NCBI GenBank assembly: GCA_948470475.1
Contig: OX419342.1
Location: 5,425,212 to 5,489,211 of the forward strand
Reading direction: 5' to 3'
DNA length: 64,000 bases
From: Galaxea fascicularis
Taxonomy: Eukaryota; Cnidaria; Anthozoa; Scleractinia; Euphylliidae
The notes under the pieces are model-generated. The model saw only the letters and a program-made list of their open reading frames with translations, was not told the origin of the DNA and ran no database searches. Positions 47,284 through 59,100 of this stretch are shown in pieces; within the stretch, counting starts at the first letter, position 1; each line of letters opens with the position of its first letter. Position numbers and translations under genes: made by a program.

Positions 47284-50200
47284 TCATAATTTTTTCGTCC
47301 TGGAAAGAACATATATACCAGCTTTAAGGCCACCCATGTTGATCCACAAAGTCAAGTCCTTTTTCCAGTGCACTGTTCTGTTAAGAACTTGGCCCATTAC
47401 CCTCTTGTCTTGTGTTAATAGCACAGCCCTACCACTTCCTACACAGGACACCCTTGCCATTTCTTCAAGCGCTTTAGGGTATAACTTCCAGTTCTCGTGT
47501 TTAGATCCACTCTTCTTGCCAAATGGTAGGTCGGAAATAAATACATCAACACTATTGGATTTGAGAGGAAGATTGCACACATCCCACTGGTAAACATCGA
47601 GTGGCAGAGTTTTTCTGTCAAGAAAAATCAGGGCACTAATTATGCATATTTACATCTGTATATATTGATTACTTAATAAGTAGGAAACCAACCAATACCT
47701 TAAGTTTTTATTTCCTAGATAAATCTGGTGACTAACTACTGATTGGCTAGTGAACTACAAACTAAAGATCTTTCAGACATTTCCACATTACAATAATACC
47801 TGGAAATGAGATCAAAATACCTCCACAACCACTTAGCCCAAAACATCAAAATACTGTGTACCCATTAAGACTAATCAATTGAAGTAGGGGCATAGTTTTC
47901 ATTTTAAAAGAATTTACGTAAGGGCTCACTCTACACAAGTTTATTCACTCTTCTTATAATAGTATTTTTTCTTGCAGTACTTACTTTTTAAGAAGCGGTT
48001 GTTCTGCCACACTATGGACATTTGCCAAGGTTCTGGGAGGAGCAAGGTCGTGATTGTCTCCACATAAGTGTGCAGATGTTGCCCAGTTCAGTACAGCTTC
48101 AATGGGAATAGATCCACCACCACACATGGGGTCACAAACAACCTCACCTGACAGGAAAAACAAATTATTGACAACTAACTCGTAGAGTGCACAAAACACT
48201 TTGAGAATAGAAATGGTGCCTGTTAATTTAACAGCACTTTGATACTCGTTCTGCATTTGGGCAAATTAATAATATTTTAGGAAAAATCAGTTACTGGTGT
48301 CAATGGGGTCTATTTTCAGTGTGAAACAAACTTACAACTCACAGTTTGAGGCTGCCAGTTACCTCACTTTGCATCGGTGCTGTTGATCTTCCTCAAAACA
48401 TTTGGGGAAAAACCTGACCACCCCTAGCCCTTCATTACAGCCCTGACTATATTAAAGGCATCCGTCAATCTAGGGTCTATACAGTCTAGAGGTCTAGACT
48501 GGGGGAGTGGGAGGGGGTCTAGACAGTCTGGGGTCTGGAGGGTCTATATAGTGTAGTTTCTTAAAGTATTGCTGATCAAAAGACGTGAGCAACGGGACAA
48601 AGACTGAATGCAATTTCAAACTAGTCAAAAAACCCAAAACACAAGAGCAGTCTGTTCCTATTGTTGTCAAGTAGGAAGGAGATTGGAGCTCATCATGTGC
48701 TCCCAAAGGGAAGTCATAAGACATCTGCACAGCTTTACCATTACTACTGTAGCTGTTTAATTTTTAACACAAAACAATTATCATTATAATTATTGTCATT
48801 ATCATTATCATTATTATTAAGCTATTGTTATACATCACTTTCCCTCAGTTTTATTAATAATAGGGTTTTGTTCATATCCCTGTTATAACGCTTCTTGACC
48901 AATGATGGAAAAGTCCTAACAAAGTCTAAAGCACTGTTTCAACTCCTACCTGCCTGGATGTTTGCAAGTTGTAGCATGCAGTAAGCTATCGATGACTTAA
49001 GTGTTGTTGGACCGAAGTGAGAAATGTTTCTTTTCCCTCTGCTCTCCTTTGTTAATGCAATACCAACAACAACATTACTGTTCACAATGTTGAGTAAAAC
49101 TTCAATGTCTGGATTGCTTAGGTCCACCCGCCAGCCAAAAAAGTCATTTATTCCTCCCCCAAACTTGGCTGCAGCCTCAGGAGATGAGAAACTGTGGTTG
49201 TTGCCAGTTCGAGTACAGGTTACACGGAATCGAGGCAAGGTGGCAATATTTTCATTTCCAGGAGATTTATTGGTTGCTGTGGTCTCATCGAACTGAGAGA
49301 GAGAGAGAAGTATGAAATACTTAGAGGTCCCAGTGAAGATTAGTTTCACCAACAACAAAGATGTACTACAACCATTCCAAACTTTACATTCTGTGAGCAA
49401 GGTTAAATAAGTCAATCCTTTTGTTCTCATTTATGTCCCAAGAAACAATTCAAGTGTCTATGACATGGTCTTTGACCTACCTTTTAAACAATGATTAATA
49501 AAATAATACAGTATTAATTAAACATTTTTAATTCCACACTATGTTGGTCCCAACAATTGGGACCAACATGATTACGCTCTTGTTGTTCCCTTGAAAACGA
49601 TACCTGATTTAAGACAGTACTGGTCAAAATATAAACCCATTCTCAGACCAAAACAGCTCAAGACCCATACCCTTTGGGGTGGCACATACCTATGTAGCTT
49701 TCATAGGAAAGTACCCTCCCTCCCCCCTCCCCAAGAGAGTTTAGTGTACCGGTACTAGCTAAAGTTAGATTGTAGTCCCACAAGTCTGCGCACTTTACAG
49801 ATGCTTGTATAGAAATGGGCCAACATGTACGTTATCTAGACAAATGTACGTAAAATTATAAGACTTCACGGAGCTACTCTTAGTGAATGATTTAAAGGTT
49901 TGACTCTTAAACTAGTAATAATAATAATTATAATAATTAGTACTTGTAATGCACATTTTAACATGACATAATGATCAAATGCACGAGATAGATCAGAATA
50001 GATCAGAAGATTGGCAGTGGGGGTGGTCACAGCCAGGGTTCGTTACATGTATGTCCCTAATCAATTATGAAGAGTTGTGAGACGGGACCTCCGGCTTATC
50101 GTCCTTGTCCGAGAAGACAAGGAAGTCTTTCCATTTGCAGATGTCATTGCAAAGGAAGCACTTTCTCCTCAGTTATTTAAAGACCCTGAGTGTTGATCCG

Positions 50201-52382
50201 GCCAGGGTTTGAACCCACAACCTCCCGCATGTTAGTACAGCACTCTACCAACTGAGCCAACCGGTCGGTGCCTGGTGGCCAGCTCAATAAGGTGCTCTTT
50301 CAAGCAGTGCTAACCCTTAACTCTTAAAAGTGACTAACATGTAACGTCTCCTTATGATATCAATAGATTGTCCAGCGTTCAGGTGATGATAATAGACAAA
50401 TTTATCAGCAAGAGGGTGTTATCTTAAGGTGTGTTTACACCACAGAGCAAAAATGGCACAGATTGGACAAAAACTAGAACAGTTCCAATAGTTTTGCGGT
50501 GAGCTTTTCTCCATTCCACGACAGGACCATAGGTGCCTATGGTCCTGTCACAGAACAGGGAAAAGTTCACTGTTTTCTTGCAAAAACTATTGGAACCATT
50601 CTAGTTCTTGTCAGATCCATGCCATTTTTGCTCTGTCATGTAAGTGCGCCTTTGATACAACCCTAAATTCTCTTAACTAATGTACAAGGAAGTGTATAGC
50701 AGCTAGAAAGGATAATTTACAATCAGATATTGGGAGTTGAAGGGTTGATAGCTTACTGTCACCTGGCCTATGTCAGAACGAAAAAATATCATTAAGTCTT
50801 ATATGAAAGGACTAGCACCACCACACATTAAAAAAAGGTAAAGAAACACAGCATGTACTAAAACCAGGAACACCGGAACACCAGAACACCGGAATACTCC
50901 GGAACACCGGAACAGCCCGGAACAGCCCAGAACAGCCCGGAACAGCCGAAAAATCCCGAAACACCGAATTTGACAGTGTTGTTTTGTTTTCCCATTACAG
51001 GGTAAAAAATTAAAATGTCAATGTATTTTGTTTACCCATGTAACACGAAAGAGCTTAGAAGCATACTCTAAAAATATAAAAAAAGTGAAAAAAGAGAGAA
51101 AGAAAGAACGAAGAAATAAAAAATTAAAGGAAGAAATAAGTTAATAAATTACCCATCACAGACCGCGTGATATTCTCAGGAAAAAAATTCATATTCACGC
51201 GACTAATTGAAAGTTTCTCAAGACTATGATCACATAGGGGGAGCTGGAATGGTGGAATGGCACTCGTCTCCCACCAATGTCATCCAGGTTCCTCCCCTGA
51301 CCCGCCGTCATATCAAGGTAGAGTTTGTTTGTTTTTCTCCGGGTTCTCCGCTTTTCCTCCCTCCACAAAAACCAACACTTCTAAATTCTAATTTGATCTC
51401 ATACACGTACACTTTATAACGAGCTCTAGGCTCTTTCGTTATGCATGGGTAAACAAAATACATTGACATTTTAATTTTTTACCGTGGTCTGTAATGGGAA
51501 AACAAAACAACACCGTCAAATTCGGTGTTTCGGGATTTTTCGGCTGTTCCGGGCTGTTCCGGGCTGTTCTGGGCTGTTCCGGTTTTCCGGAGTGTTCCGG
51601 TGTTCCTGGTTTTAGTACATGCCAAGAAACACTTTATTTATACACGGTAACAATTTTTTTAAAGCTGTAAGCTTGTGGGTTGTGTGGGAGAAATACTGGT
51701 TTTGGGGGGAGGCGAAACCCTCTTGGAGCAAGGAAAAGAACCAACAAACTTAGCCCACATGAGGCACTGGATTGGAGAACCGAACCCGCGCCACATTGGT
51801 GGGAGACGAGTGCTCTCGTCTGATACCTTATGATACTTTATTTTACAAACCAACACAAAATGTTCTCTCACTTACCTTGACTTCACCAGGATCTTCATTG
51901 CTATGCTTTAGTCTTTTCGCTGGGGTTTCTCTGCTTTCATTCTCAGTCAAAGCCTCATCACTGCCTCCTCCCACTGAACTGAATTTGTCTTTATTGTTTG
52001 AACCTCTTATGTCTGTGTCTTCAGAGATCTCACTTTTGAAAAGTATTCCTGAGTATCCTGTAAACTGCTTCCATAAAGAAAGCGCCAATATCCATTCCAG
52101 ATCTTGAGGCAGTTTGTAAAGCTTCTCAAGAATGTCTGGACTGAAGCAATCGAGTTCTTCGCTGTTTTCTAAAAATTCCTTAACCACAACAAAAATGTTC
52201 TCTACGGACCTAAGACTGTTCACTTCAGAAAACAAATTCACTGGAATTTCAAAATAAACACGGCCCCTTCCTTCCCTTATGGACTTGCAACCAAGTTTTT
52301 CTTGACACTCTTTTACAGCAACAGATTCTAATCCTGTAGAAACGGTAGCGCACACCGTCACACGGTCACATGTGTCCGCCAT
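47284..52382 (-). CDS. THUMPD3: THUMP domain tRNA guanosine-N2-methyltransferase, four exons
   Basis: Exons in transcript order: 52382-51876, 49292-48950, 48147-47985 and 47614-47284, phases consistent, 447 residues. Known of the family: THUMPD3 with TRMT112 makes N2-methylguanosine at positions 6 and 7 of tRNAs using S-adenosylmethionine. Exon 1 begins MADTCDRVTVCATVSTGLES, like the N terminus of vertebrate THUMPD3. Exon 2 carries the THUMP domain end (PRFRVTCTRTGNNHSF) and RNISHFGPTTLKSSIAY. Exon 3 carries the SAM-binding loop DPMCGGGSIPIEA, and exon 4 the catalytic motif DLPFG followed by GKKSGSKHENWKLYP and GRAVLLTQD. The family usually has about 500 residues; the shortage lies in the low-complexity linker between the N-terminal region and THUMP. 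The ATG is 52 bases from a run of in-frame sequence with no earlier start that looks better. Intron 1 (2.6 kb) hosts SINEs and a Mutator-like foldback element. Confidence 0.94.
48780..48835. repeat. Interrupted (ATT/ATC)n microsatellite
   Basis: Run of TTATCATTATAATTATTG-type triplets in THUMPD3 intron 2. Confidence 0.7.
49543..49569. repeat. Short perfect hairpin
   Basis: TGTTGGTCCCAA, spacer CAA, then TTGGGACCAACA in THUMPD3 intron 1. Function unknown. Confidence 0.7.
50060..50275 (-). mobile_element. tRNA-derived SINE
   Basis: Minus strand begins near 50272 with A box TGGCTCAGTTGGTAGAG and B box GGGTTCAAACCC, spaced as in a tRNA. A non-tRNA body runs to about 50060. In THUMPD3 intron 1, same strand as the gene. 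Confidence 0.75.
50311..50749 (+). mobile_element. MITE family A, copy 5, carrying a nested hairpin
   Basis: Starts TAACCCTTAACTCTTAAAAG and ends GGGAGTTGAAGGGTTGATAG. Split after GGTGTTATCTTA by the hairpin 50426-50653, then resumes CAACCCTAAATTCTCTTAAC. Confidence 0.75.
50426..50653. mobile_element. Nested hairpin with AAGGTGTGTTTACA ends
   Basis: Left AAGGTGTGTTTACACCACAG and right CTGTCATGTAAGTGCGCCTTT are complementary with mismatches. Inner arms AACTAGAACAGTTCCAATAG / CTATTGGAACCATTCTAGTT. The centre is CCATAGGTGCCTATGG. Confidence 0.75.
50850..51623. mobile_element. Mutator-like foldback element with 9-bp target duplication
   Basis: Terminal inverted repeats of about 205 bases (50851-51062 and 51418-51622), more than 90% complementary by eye, beginning GCATGTACTAAAACCAGGAA. 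Flanked by AAGAAACAC at 50841-50849 and 51624-51632. Long TIRs with a 9-bp duplication are the hallmark of Mutator-like elements. The outer arm holds about four GGAACAGCCC decamers. The loop contains a SINE fragment. No transposase. In THUMPD3 intron 1. Confidence 0.85.
51236..51420 (+). mobile_element. SINE family S, copy 2, inside the foldback loop
   Basis: Head GGCACTCGTCTCCCACCAAT matches the copy at 51665-51835 in opposite orientation. The body TTTTTCTCCGGGTTCTCCG and CTTCTAAATTCTAATTTGAT match 25130-25275. Confidence 0.65.
51665..51835 (-). mobile_element. SINE family S, copy 3
   Basis: Minus strand reads CACTCGTCTCCCACCAATG, then B-box-like GGGTTCGGTTCTCC and the family body. It lies 40 bases outside the right end of the foldback element, close to the THUMPD3 exon 1 donor. 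Confidence 0.65.
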
Positions 52383-53119
52383 TTTACAGTGATCATGGGT
52401 TTTCTACTTCATGTAAGTCGTCATGTAGCGCAAGGCTGATACATGTTTGACTTGACTGTTTCTGTAGTGAAAAGTAATATAAGAGTCGAAACTAAAACGC
52501 ACTCGAATATATTTTAGTCAAACAAGTTTTGCTCTTGAATATGAATATGTGTTATTGCTTTTAATCAGAGAAGGGGAACATCAAGTTGGGACGATAAATG
52601 GTGATGACTTTTCTGGAATGTAATTTGTACCGCTGACATTTTCGTTTGCTGGCTCTCAGGTAGATCTTCGTTCCCAGGGCAAGAGAACGAAATGAAAATA
52701 AACGGACGTCTGGCCCACATATAAAGCACTAATAACATACACAACCGTATATAAATTTACACAAACGTCGCAATGCACTTCCCTTCACTTACCATCACTT
52801 GTAGGCAGTTTGCTTCACTTATATACATTTACTATCACCTGCACACACTTACCTACAATGCAGGTCATAACACTTTAGGACACTTAACAAACTTGAGCGA
52901 AAACTAGAAAATTTCACTACTTACACTTCTACCCTTATAACAGAAACGAATGTTGTTCTTTTACTGCATCCTTTAGAACCCCCCTCCCCCCAGACAATGT
53001 TGAAATGTTCCAGCCGTCGATGGATGCATCTGCTTTTTCGGAAGCGCTAAAAATCAACATTGTAATGGGGGGGGGGGGGGGGAACAGAGGGTAAAGCGGT
53101 AATTGTCCCAAGACTTTTG
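52383..53119. other. Upstream region of THUMPD3, no gene
   Basis: Should hold the THUMPD3 promoter and 5' UTR. From about 52770 it passes into scattered CACTTACC/CACTTAC words that grade into the minisatellite. A run of about 17 G lies at 53067-53083. No open frame of interest is seen. Confidence 0.5.
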
Positions 53120-54420
53120 TCCTGCATTGCACACCCCTACGCATTTACTATCACCTACACCACATTCTTACACACTTACCAGCACCTATAAGCACTTACC
53201 TTCTCTAACACTCCCTTGCCTTCACTCGTACACACTTACCTTCACCTCTACGCACCTATTATCGCCTGCCTGCACTTACCTTTCCTTCACCTATAGGCAA
53301 TTACCATCACCTGCATGCAATTACCTTCACTTACACGTACTTTTCTTCACCTATACGCAATTACCATCACCTGCATGCAATTACCTTCACCTACACGCAC
53401 TTTCCTTCACCTATAGGCAATTACCATCACCTGCATGCAATTACCTTCACTTACACGTACTTTTCTTCACCTATACGCAATTACCATCACCTGCATGCAA
53501 TTACCTTCACTTACACGCACTTTCCTTCACCTATAGGCAATTACCATAACCTACATGCAATTACCTTCACTTACACGTACTTTTCTTCACCTATACGCAA
53601 TTACCATCACCTGCATGCAATTACTTTCATTCTCACGCATTTTCCTTCACTCATATTTATTTGCCTTCAGTCATACGCACTTACCTTAACTTACGCGCGA
53701 TTATCGTCACTCATACGCACTCACCTTCGCTTACGCACACGTATCTTCATACATACGCACTTATCTTCACCTGCACACACTTACCTTCACATTCACGCAC
53801 TGACCTTCACTCATACGCACTTACGTTCATTTATCAGGGGCACCCAACGAGAAACTTCGATGAAATATCTGTTCGGAAGAGTCTACTCGTTCTAAGGCTT
53901 TCGGATAATGCATTGCCAAAAAGCTACTGATTTCTTAACTTAAACATCACCTAAAAGATTCGCAACCAGGGAAATCCAGGAGAAAATGGTCCCTTAGATT
54001 TTCAGAAGTGGTATTTTTGCAATTTTTCGCTCTTCAAAAGGTCGCCTGGGATTTTCGGATGAGCAAATAGTTCGCAGAGAAGTTCTTCGAAGGTAACGTT
54101 CAGCTAGCAATTTCTGAAATGAAGATTTCATTCCTTAAAATTTTCGGGCACTTCAATTTTCAGCTAAGAAATCCAAACAGATCAAATTTTTCTAGCTGAT
54201 TAAAACAACTCTTTAAACAGCCTTTAAACATTACAAGGAGCCTAGAAATATCCCTCAAAGGTCTTTTGACTTAGTTTGCTCGTTGGGTGCCCCTGATTTA
54301 TACACACTTACCTTCACTTATGCGCGATTACCTTCACTTACGCGCACTAATCTTCCTTCATACGCACTTTCCTTTACATGTACGAACTTACTCTCACTTT
54401 CACTCGGCAATAGATACTGA
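53120..54420. repeat. Minisatellite of 20/60/120-bp units, interrupted by a MITE
   Basis: Tandem units built on CAATTACC(T/A)TCACYTRCAYGC. Around 53290-53630 a 60-bp period is clear, with alternate units differing (CGTACTTTTC against CGCACTTTCC), giving a 120-bp higher-order period. Units become irregular towards both ends, and the array resumes after the insertion at 54296-54400. The open frames here come only from the repeat. Confidence 0.85.
53835..54295. mobile_element. 461-bp MITE with CAGGGGCACCCAACGAG ends
   Basis: Termini CAGGGGCACCCAACGAG and CTCGTTGGGTGCCCCTG. Flanked by ATTTAT on both sides (53829-53834 and 54296-54301). CAGGGG-type ends suggest a hAT relative, though that superfamily usually makes 8-bp duplications. 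Inserted cleanly in the minisatellite. Confidence 0.8.
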
Positions 54421-55170
54421 GTACCGAGCCAATCACACAGGTGGATTCATGATAGTGTGCTAGTGGGTGTCTATTAATGCGGAATATTACAACTTACAAG
54501 CATTACTTTGGGCAAAGATATGCGGTCTTATTGCGGAAAGGATGGACAGCTCATTTCTCAGTTTTGAAATTTCCTCGTAGATTTACCAACACCTCGTAGA
54601 GCTACGCGAAATACATTACAGCGTTTGAACACAAATGTTACAGAAAGACATTACGAGTGTCGTGGACGCAGAGGAGGACGAATGCCTCTATTAGAAATGA
54701 GCTTGAGGTTCCAGAAGCATGGCTGTTGAACTCCGTGGGAAAGCGGAAATTAACCCTTTCTTGTCAAAATTTTCTTGAGCCATTTCTGAAATTTTCAGAG
54801 TGTCAGCGTTCGACACGACCTCGTGATTCCTTATTTGGCGTTACCCTGGTGATTTTCGCTGATCTTCAGCACTGAAGGCTCTCTTGTTTTTGTCACGCTG
54901 TTCACGTTAGCTGTTGCTTGTTTTTCAAGCGAGCACTCGGCGTGAAATTTGGTAAGTATGCGACTTATAAGTGTTTTTTCGAGCCATTTTCCGCTTCAGA
55001 AGCCCCCAGCCTGGCATCATCAAGCTGGTTTGGGGGTAGAGGCAATCCTCTGAAAGAAACCAGAGGTGAAAAACAATTTCACAGCGATTTAGCCGCCACG
55101 AGTGTGTCGCTGAGTCATGAATGAGGTTGTCTTTCTGGTCTTTCTGAGGATGAATTCTAGGACCTAGCGT
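54421..55170. other. Unassigned sequence between minisatellite and satellite-related region
   Basis: No gene or repeat family recognised. A small inverted pair GCCCCCAGCCTGG / CTGGTTTGGGGG is at about 55001-55036. Confidence 0.4.
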
Positions 55171-55600
55171 GGCAATTTTGGCTTGTTTTGACTTGTAAAT
55201 AATGCAGTCAGTACAATATTTCGCCAGCAGGACTGGGTGGCTCGACACTTATAAAAAAATCTATGACAGAAATTGGCGGACTTCCATGTCGTCGTTATCA
55301 AGGAATTACCCAGAATTCATTTCGCTCGTGACGACGAACCTTTCAGATGAGTGGGGATAGCTCTACTTCAATAGCTTTTCCTCGGCGTGCTAAACGAGTG
55401 AGCAGAAAAATGTGGCAGAAAAATAAAGTGCAAAGGCTGAACTTTACTGCAAACGTCGTTTTCGGGCACCAGGAGAGGTTTTTGTAACGGAAACTTAAAG
55501 ACAAAAATCGTATATTTTGGTGTTGTCTAGATCTGAGGGCGCTTACTTCGAACAGTTTAGGTTTTGTAGAAAACCAAAATGTCATGTTCAATGGAAATCA
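55171..55600 (+). repeat. Diverged, solitary partial monomer of the 1,347-bp satellite
   Basis: Aligns in order with the array unit: GGCAATTTTGGCTTGTTTTG against GGCAACTTTGGCGTGTTTTG, then TACAATATTTCGCCAGCAGG against TACAATATTTTGCCAGTAGG. ATTGGCGGACTT, ACCCAGAATT and TTTTGGTGTTGTC follow. Corresponds to about 57238-57690 in the array, with many substitutions and gaps. Confidence 0.75.
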
Positions 55601-55688
55601 GCCACTGTAGCGCGGATATGGGGTGTTAGAATTCAAGGAACTAACCATTTCAAAGTGTCAATGCTTCATTTCAACTTGCCAATTCTTA

Positions 55689-55940
55689 AGGGCTGGTTCA
55701 CACTTTGACATAAGCATAAGCATAAGCATAAACATAAGCATAAGCATAAGAAAAAATACATGTGTGAACCGGGGTTACATAAGCATAAGCATAAGCATAA
55801 GCATAAACACAAGGAATGGAAAAACTTCCATTCCTTGTGTTTATGCTTATGCTTATGCTTATGCTTATGTAACCCCGGTTCACACATGTATTTTTTCTTA
55901 TGCTTATGCTTATGCTTATGTCAAAGTGTGAACCAGCCCT
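55689..55940. mobile_element. Palindromic element made of ATAAGC hexamers
   Basis: Ends AGGGCTGGTTCACACTTTGA and its exact complement. Arms of about 125 bases pair around AAAC (55822-55825). The left arm has 18 extra bases, i.e. three more ATAAGC hexamers. Inner motif TACATGTGTGAACCGGGGTT and its complement. Structure of a foldback MITE; target duplication unclear (TTA/AAA). Confidence 0.85.
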
Positions 55941-56171
55941 AAACAGTAACCATGCGTCTGTAGAATGTACACAACAATATAGACCGATACACTTAAAGGC
56001 GTGACAAGAAATGTTAAAGGGCCGTAGCTAGCATTAGGAGAGACGAAACGATTGCATCGTCTTGATTAGAACATTTTTTTTTTTTTTTTTTGATAACTGA
56101 GCGTTATTCTGTATATCCTCTAAGAACTAACTTTACAAAGTGTTACATAATACTTCTCCTAAAAAGGCTTA
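55941..56171. other. Spacer before the satellite array
   Basis: Unique-looking sequence with an 18-base T run near 56073-56090. No gene seen. Confidence 0.4.
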
Positions 56172-59100
56172 AAAAGAGCTCTGCTGGAAATACGGACCAC
56201 GCACGGCGTCTAGGAGACTATTGTGCATTGAAAACGCCAAGACAAAACTGGGTCTTTTTGGTGTTGTCCAAAGGCGTGCGTTCAAAGCAAAGACTTTTCG
56301 TTTGGTAGCAGAACAAACGGTCATTTTCAGTGGTGAAAATCGAGAGCTCTGCTGAATTGATTGGGTGCTAAAGTTAAGTTGGAACAACACGCTAAGCATT
56401 TGACAGTAACAGCGCGGTGCATTTCAACTTTCACTAAAATTTTTCAAGCAGTAACGGTGCTGCATCATTACAGTATCTGGGTCCCTGGCGACCCGGCAGC
56501 CATTGCAGTGGAGTCTCATTTAGGCAAGGGTTCAAATAAACTGCTGATGTATATGTGGTGTATTAACCCTTTAAATCGCTACATCAAAATTTAAATTGTT
56601 ATTTGACTGTGGTCCCCTACACAATTGCTATAGGACGATCCTGTCCTTAATTCTCGTCATAAAATTCGATGCGGATCACTCCAAGGCTTTTGGGGATTAA
56701 AGGTATGAAAACGGATACGTTACCTGTCAGTCGCTTGCGATTACCGATGAAGGCAAACTCTCTTGGTAAAGTTCAGTTGCAATGACCTCGCGCGGGTTCT
56801 ATGAGAAATCAAAAACAAGCTTTGAAAAAAAAAAAAAAAAAAAAAAAAACTCAGCCGGTAACGGTACCTCCGTGTTTGGAGCGCTGTACCCTGACGATTA
56901 ACCCCGAGATTTCGGCCCGGGGATCGCTTATACCAACTGAGCCCAGCACCTCGCACACCCGAGTGAATATTCCGTCATCCCATGACAGCCAGTGAGGGAG
57001 AGATGTGTCGGCCCCTAAACCATTCGTGACAATCCCACTCCAAACGCGCAGCAAAGTACCGGTCCTACCTATCAAACTATGGATGAAAAATTTCTATTTA
57101 AACATTATGTAATTTTTAGTCATTTTGTCATCCATGTGGTGCGAGTGGTGCGTATTTACTACGTGCGCATGCGTATTGCCATATTAAATATTCTAAACGG
57201 AATAGAGAAGCTGATGCATGCTCATGCATACTTAATAGGCAACTTTGGCGTGTTTTGCTTTGTAAGTAATGCGCTAGGTACAATATTTTGCCAGTAGGAC
57301 TGGATGACTCGACGCTTATGCAAAACATAGGTGAAATAAGAATTGGCGGACTTTATTTGCATGCCGACTTTACCAAGGAGTTACGTACCCAGAATTTATC
57401 TCGTGCGTCAACACGGAAATTCTGGACGAGCGGCACAAGCTGCCGTAAAATAGCTTATGTTCGGTCTGCTGAAAGAGTAAATAGGAAAATGAGGAAGAGA
57501 ATTGAAAGACCTGGATGGAAAAGAGCTCTGCTGGAAATACGGACCACGCACGGCGTCTAGGAGACTATTGTGCATTGAAAACGCCAAGACAAAACTGGGT
57601 CTTTTTGGTGTTGTCCAAAGGCGTGCGTTCAAAGCAAAGACTTTTCGTTTGGTAGCAGAACAAACGGTCATTTTCAGTGGTGAAAATCGAGAGCTCTGCT
57701 GAATTGATTGGGTGCTAAAGTTAAGTTCGAACAACACGCTAAGCATTTGACAGTAACAGCGCGGTGCATTTCAACTTTCACTAAAATTTTTCAAGCAGTA
57801 ACGGTGCTGCATCATTACAGTATCTGGGTCCCTGGCGACCCGGCAGCCATTGCAGTGGAGTCTCATTTAGGCAAGGGTTCAAATAAACTGCTGATGTATA
57901 TGTGGTGTATTAACCCTTTAAATCGCTACATCAAAATTTAAATTGTTATTTGACTGTGGTCCCCTACACAATTGCTATAGGACGATCCTGTCCTTAATTC
58001 TCGTCATAAAATTCGATGCGGATCACTCCAAGGCTTTTGGGGATTAAAGGTATGAAAACGGATACGTTACCTGTCAGTCGCTTGCGATTACCGATGAAGG
58101 CAAGACTCTCTTGGTAAAGTTCAGTTGCAATGACCTCGCGCGGGTTCTATGAGAAATCAAAAACAAGCTTTGAAAAAAAAAAAAAAAAAAAAAAAACTCA
58201 GCCGGTAACGGTACCTCCGTGTTTGGAGCGCTGTACCCTGACGATTAACCCCGAGATTTCGGCCCGGGGATCGCTTATACCAACTGAGCCCAGCACCTCG
58301 CACACCCGAGTGAATATTCCGTCATCCCATGACAGCCAGTGAGGGAGAGATGTGTCGGCCCCTAAACCATTCGTGACAATCCCACTCCAAACGCGCAGCA
58401 AAGTACCGGTCCTACCTATCAAACTATGGATGAAAAATTTCTATTTAAACATTATGTAATTTTTAGTCATTTTGTCATCCATGTGGTGCGAGTGGTGCGT
58501 ATTTACTACGTGCGCATGCGTATTGCCATATTAAATATTCTAAACGGAATAGAGAAGCTGATGCATGCTCATGCATACTTAATAGGCAACTTTGGCGTGT
58601 TTTGCTTTGTAAGTAATGCGCTAGGTACAATATTTTGCCAGTAGGACTGGATGACTCGACGCTTATGCAAAACATAGGTGAAATAAGAATTGGCGGACTT
58701 TATTTGCATGCCGACTTTACCAAGGAGTTACGTACCCAGAATTTATCTCGTGCGTCAACACGGAAATTCTGGACGAGCGGCACAAGCTGCCGTAAAATAG
58801 CTTATGTTCGGTCTGCTGAAAGAGTAAATAGGAAAATGAGGAAGAGAATTGAAAGACCTGGATGGAAAAGAGCTCTGCTGGAAATACGGACCACGCACGG
58901 CGTCTAGGAGACTATTGTGCATTGAAAACGCCAAGACAAAACTGGGTCTTTTTGGTGTTGTCCAAAGGCGTGCGTTCAAAGCAAAGACTTTTCGTTTGGT
59001 AGCAGAACAAACGGTCATTTTCAGTGGTGAAAATCGAGAGCTCTGCTGAATTGATTGGGTGCTAAAGTTAAGTTGGAACAACACGCTAAGCATTTGACAG

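Noticed and set aside
53103..53549. 148-codon open frame
   Set aside because: Entirely produced by the 60-bp minisatellite; the repetitive Ser/Tyr/Thr/Leu product mirrors the DNA period.
53280..53640. CRISPR-like array
   Set aside because: No constant repeat with unique spacers; all parts of each unit repeat. The genome is eukaryotic.
57408..57746. 112-codon minus-strand frame recurring in every satellite unit, plus the 66-90-codon + frames
   Set aside because: Repeated only because the unit is repeated; no known domain, several overlapping frames are equally open, and no diverged copy is available that shows coding constraint. The orphan monomer does not preserve them.
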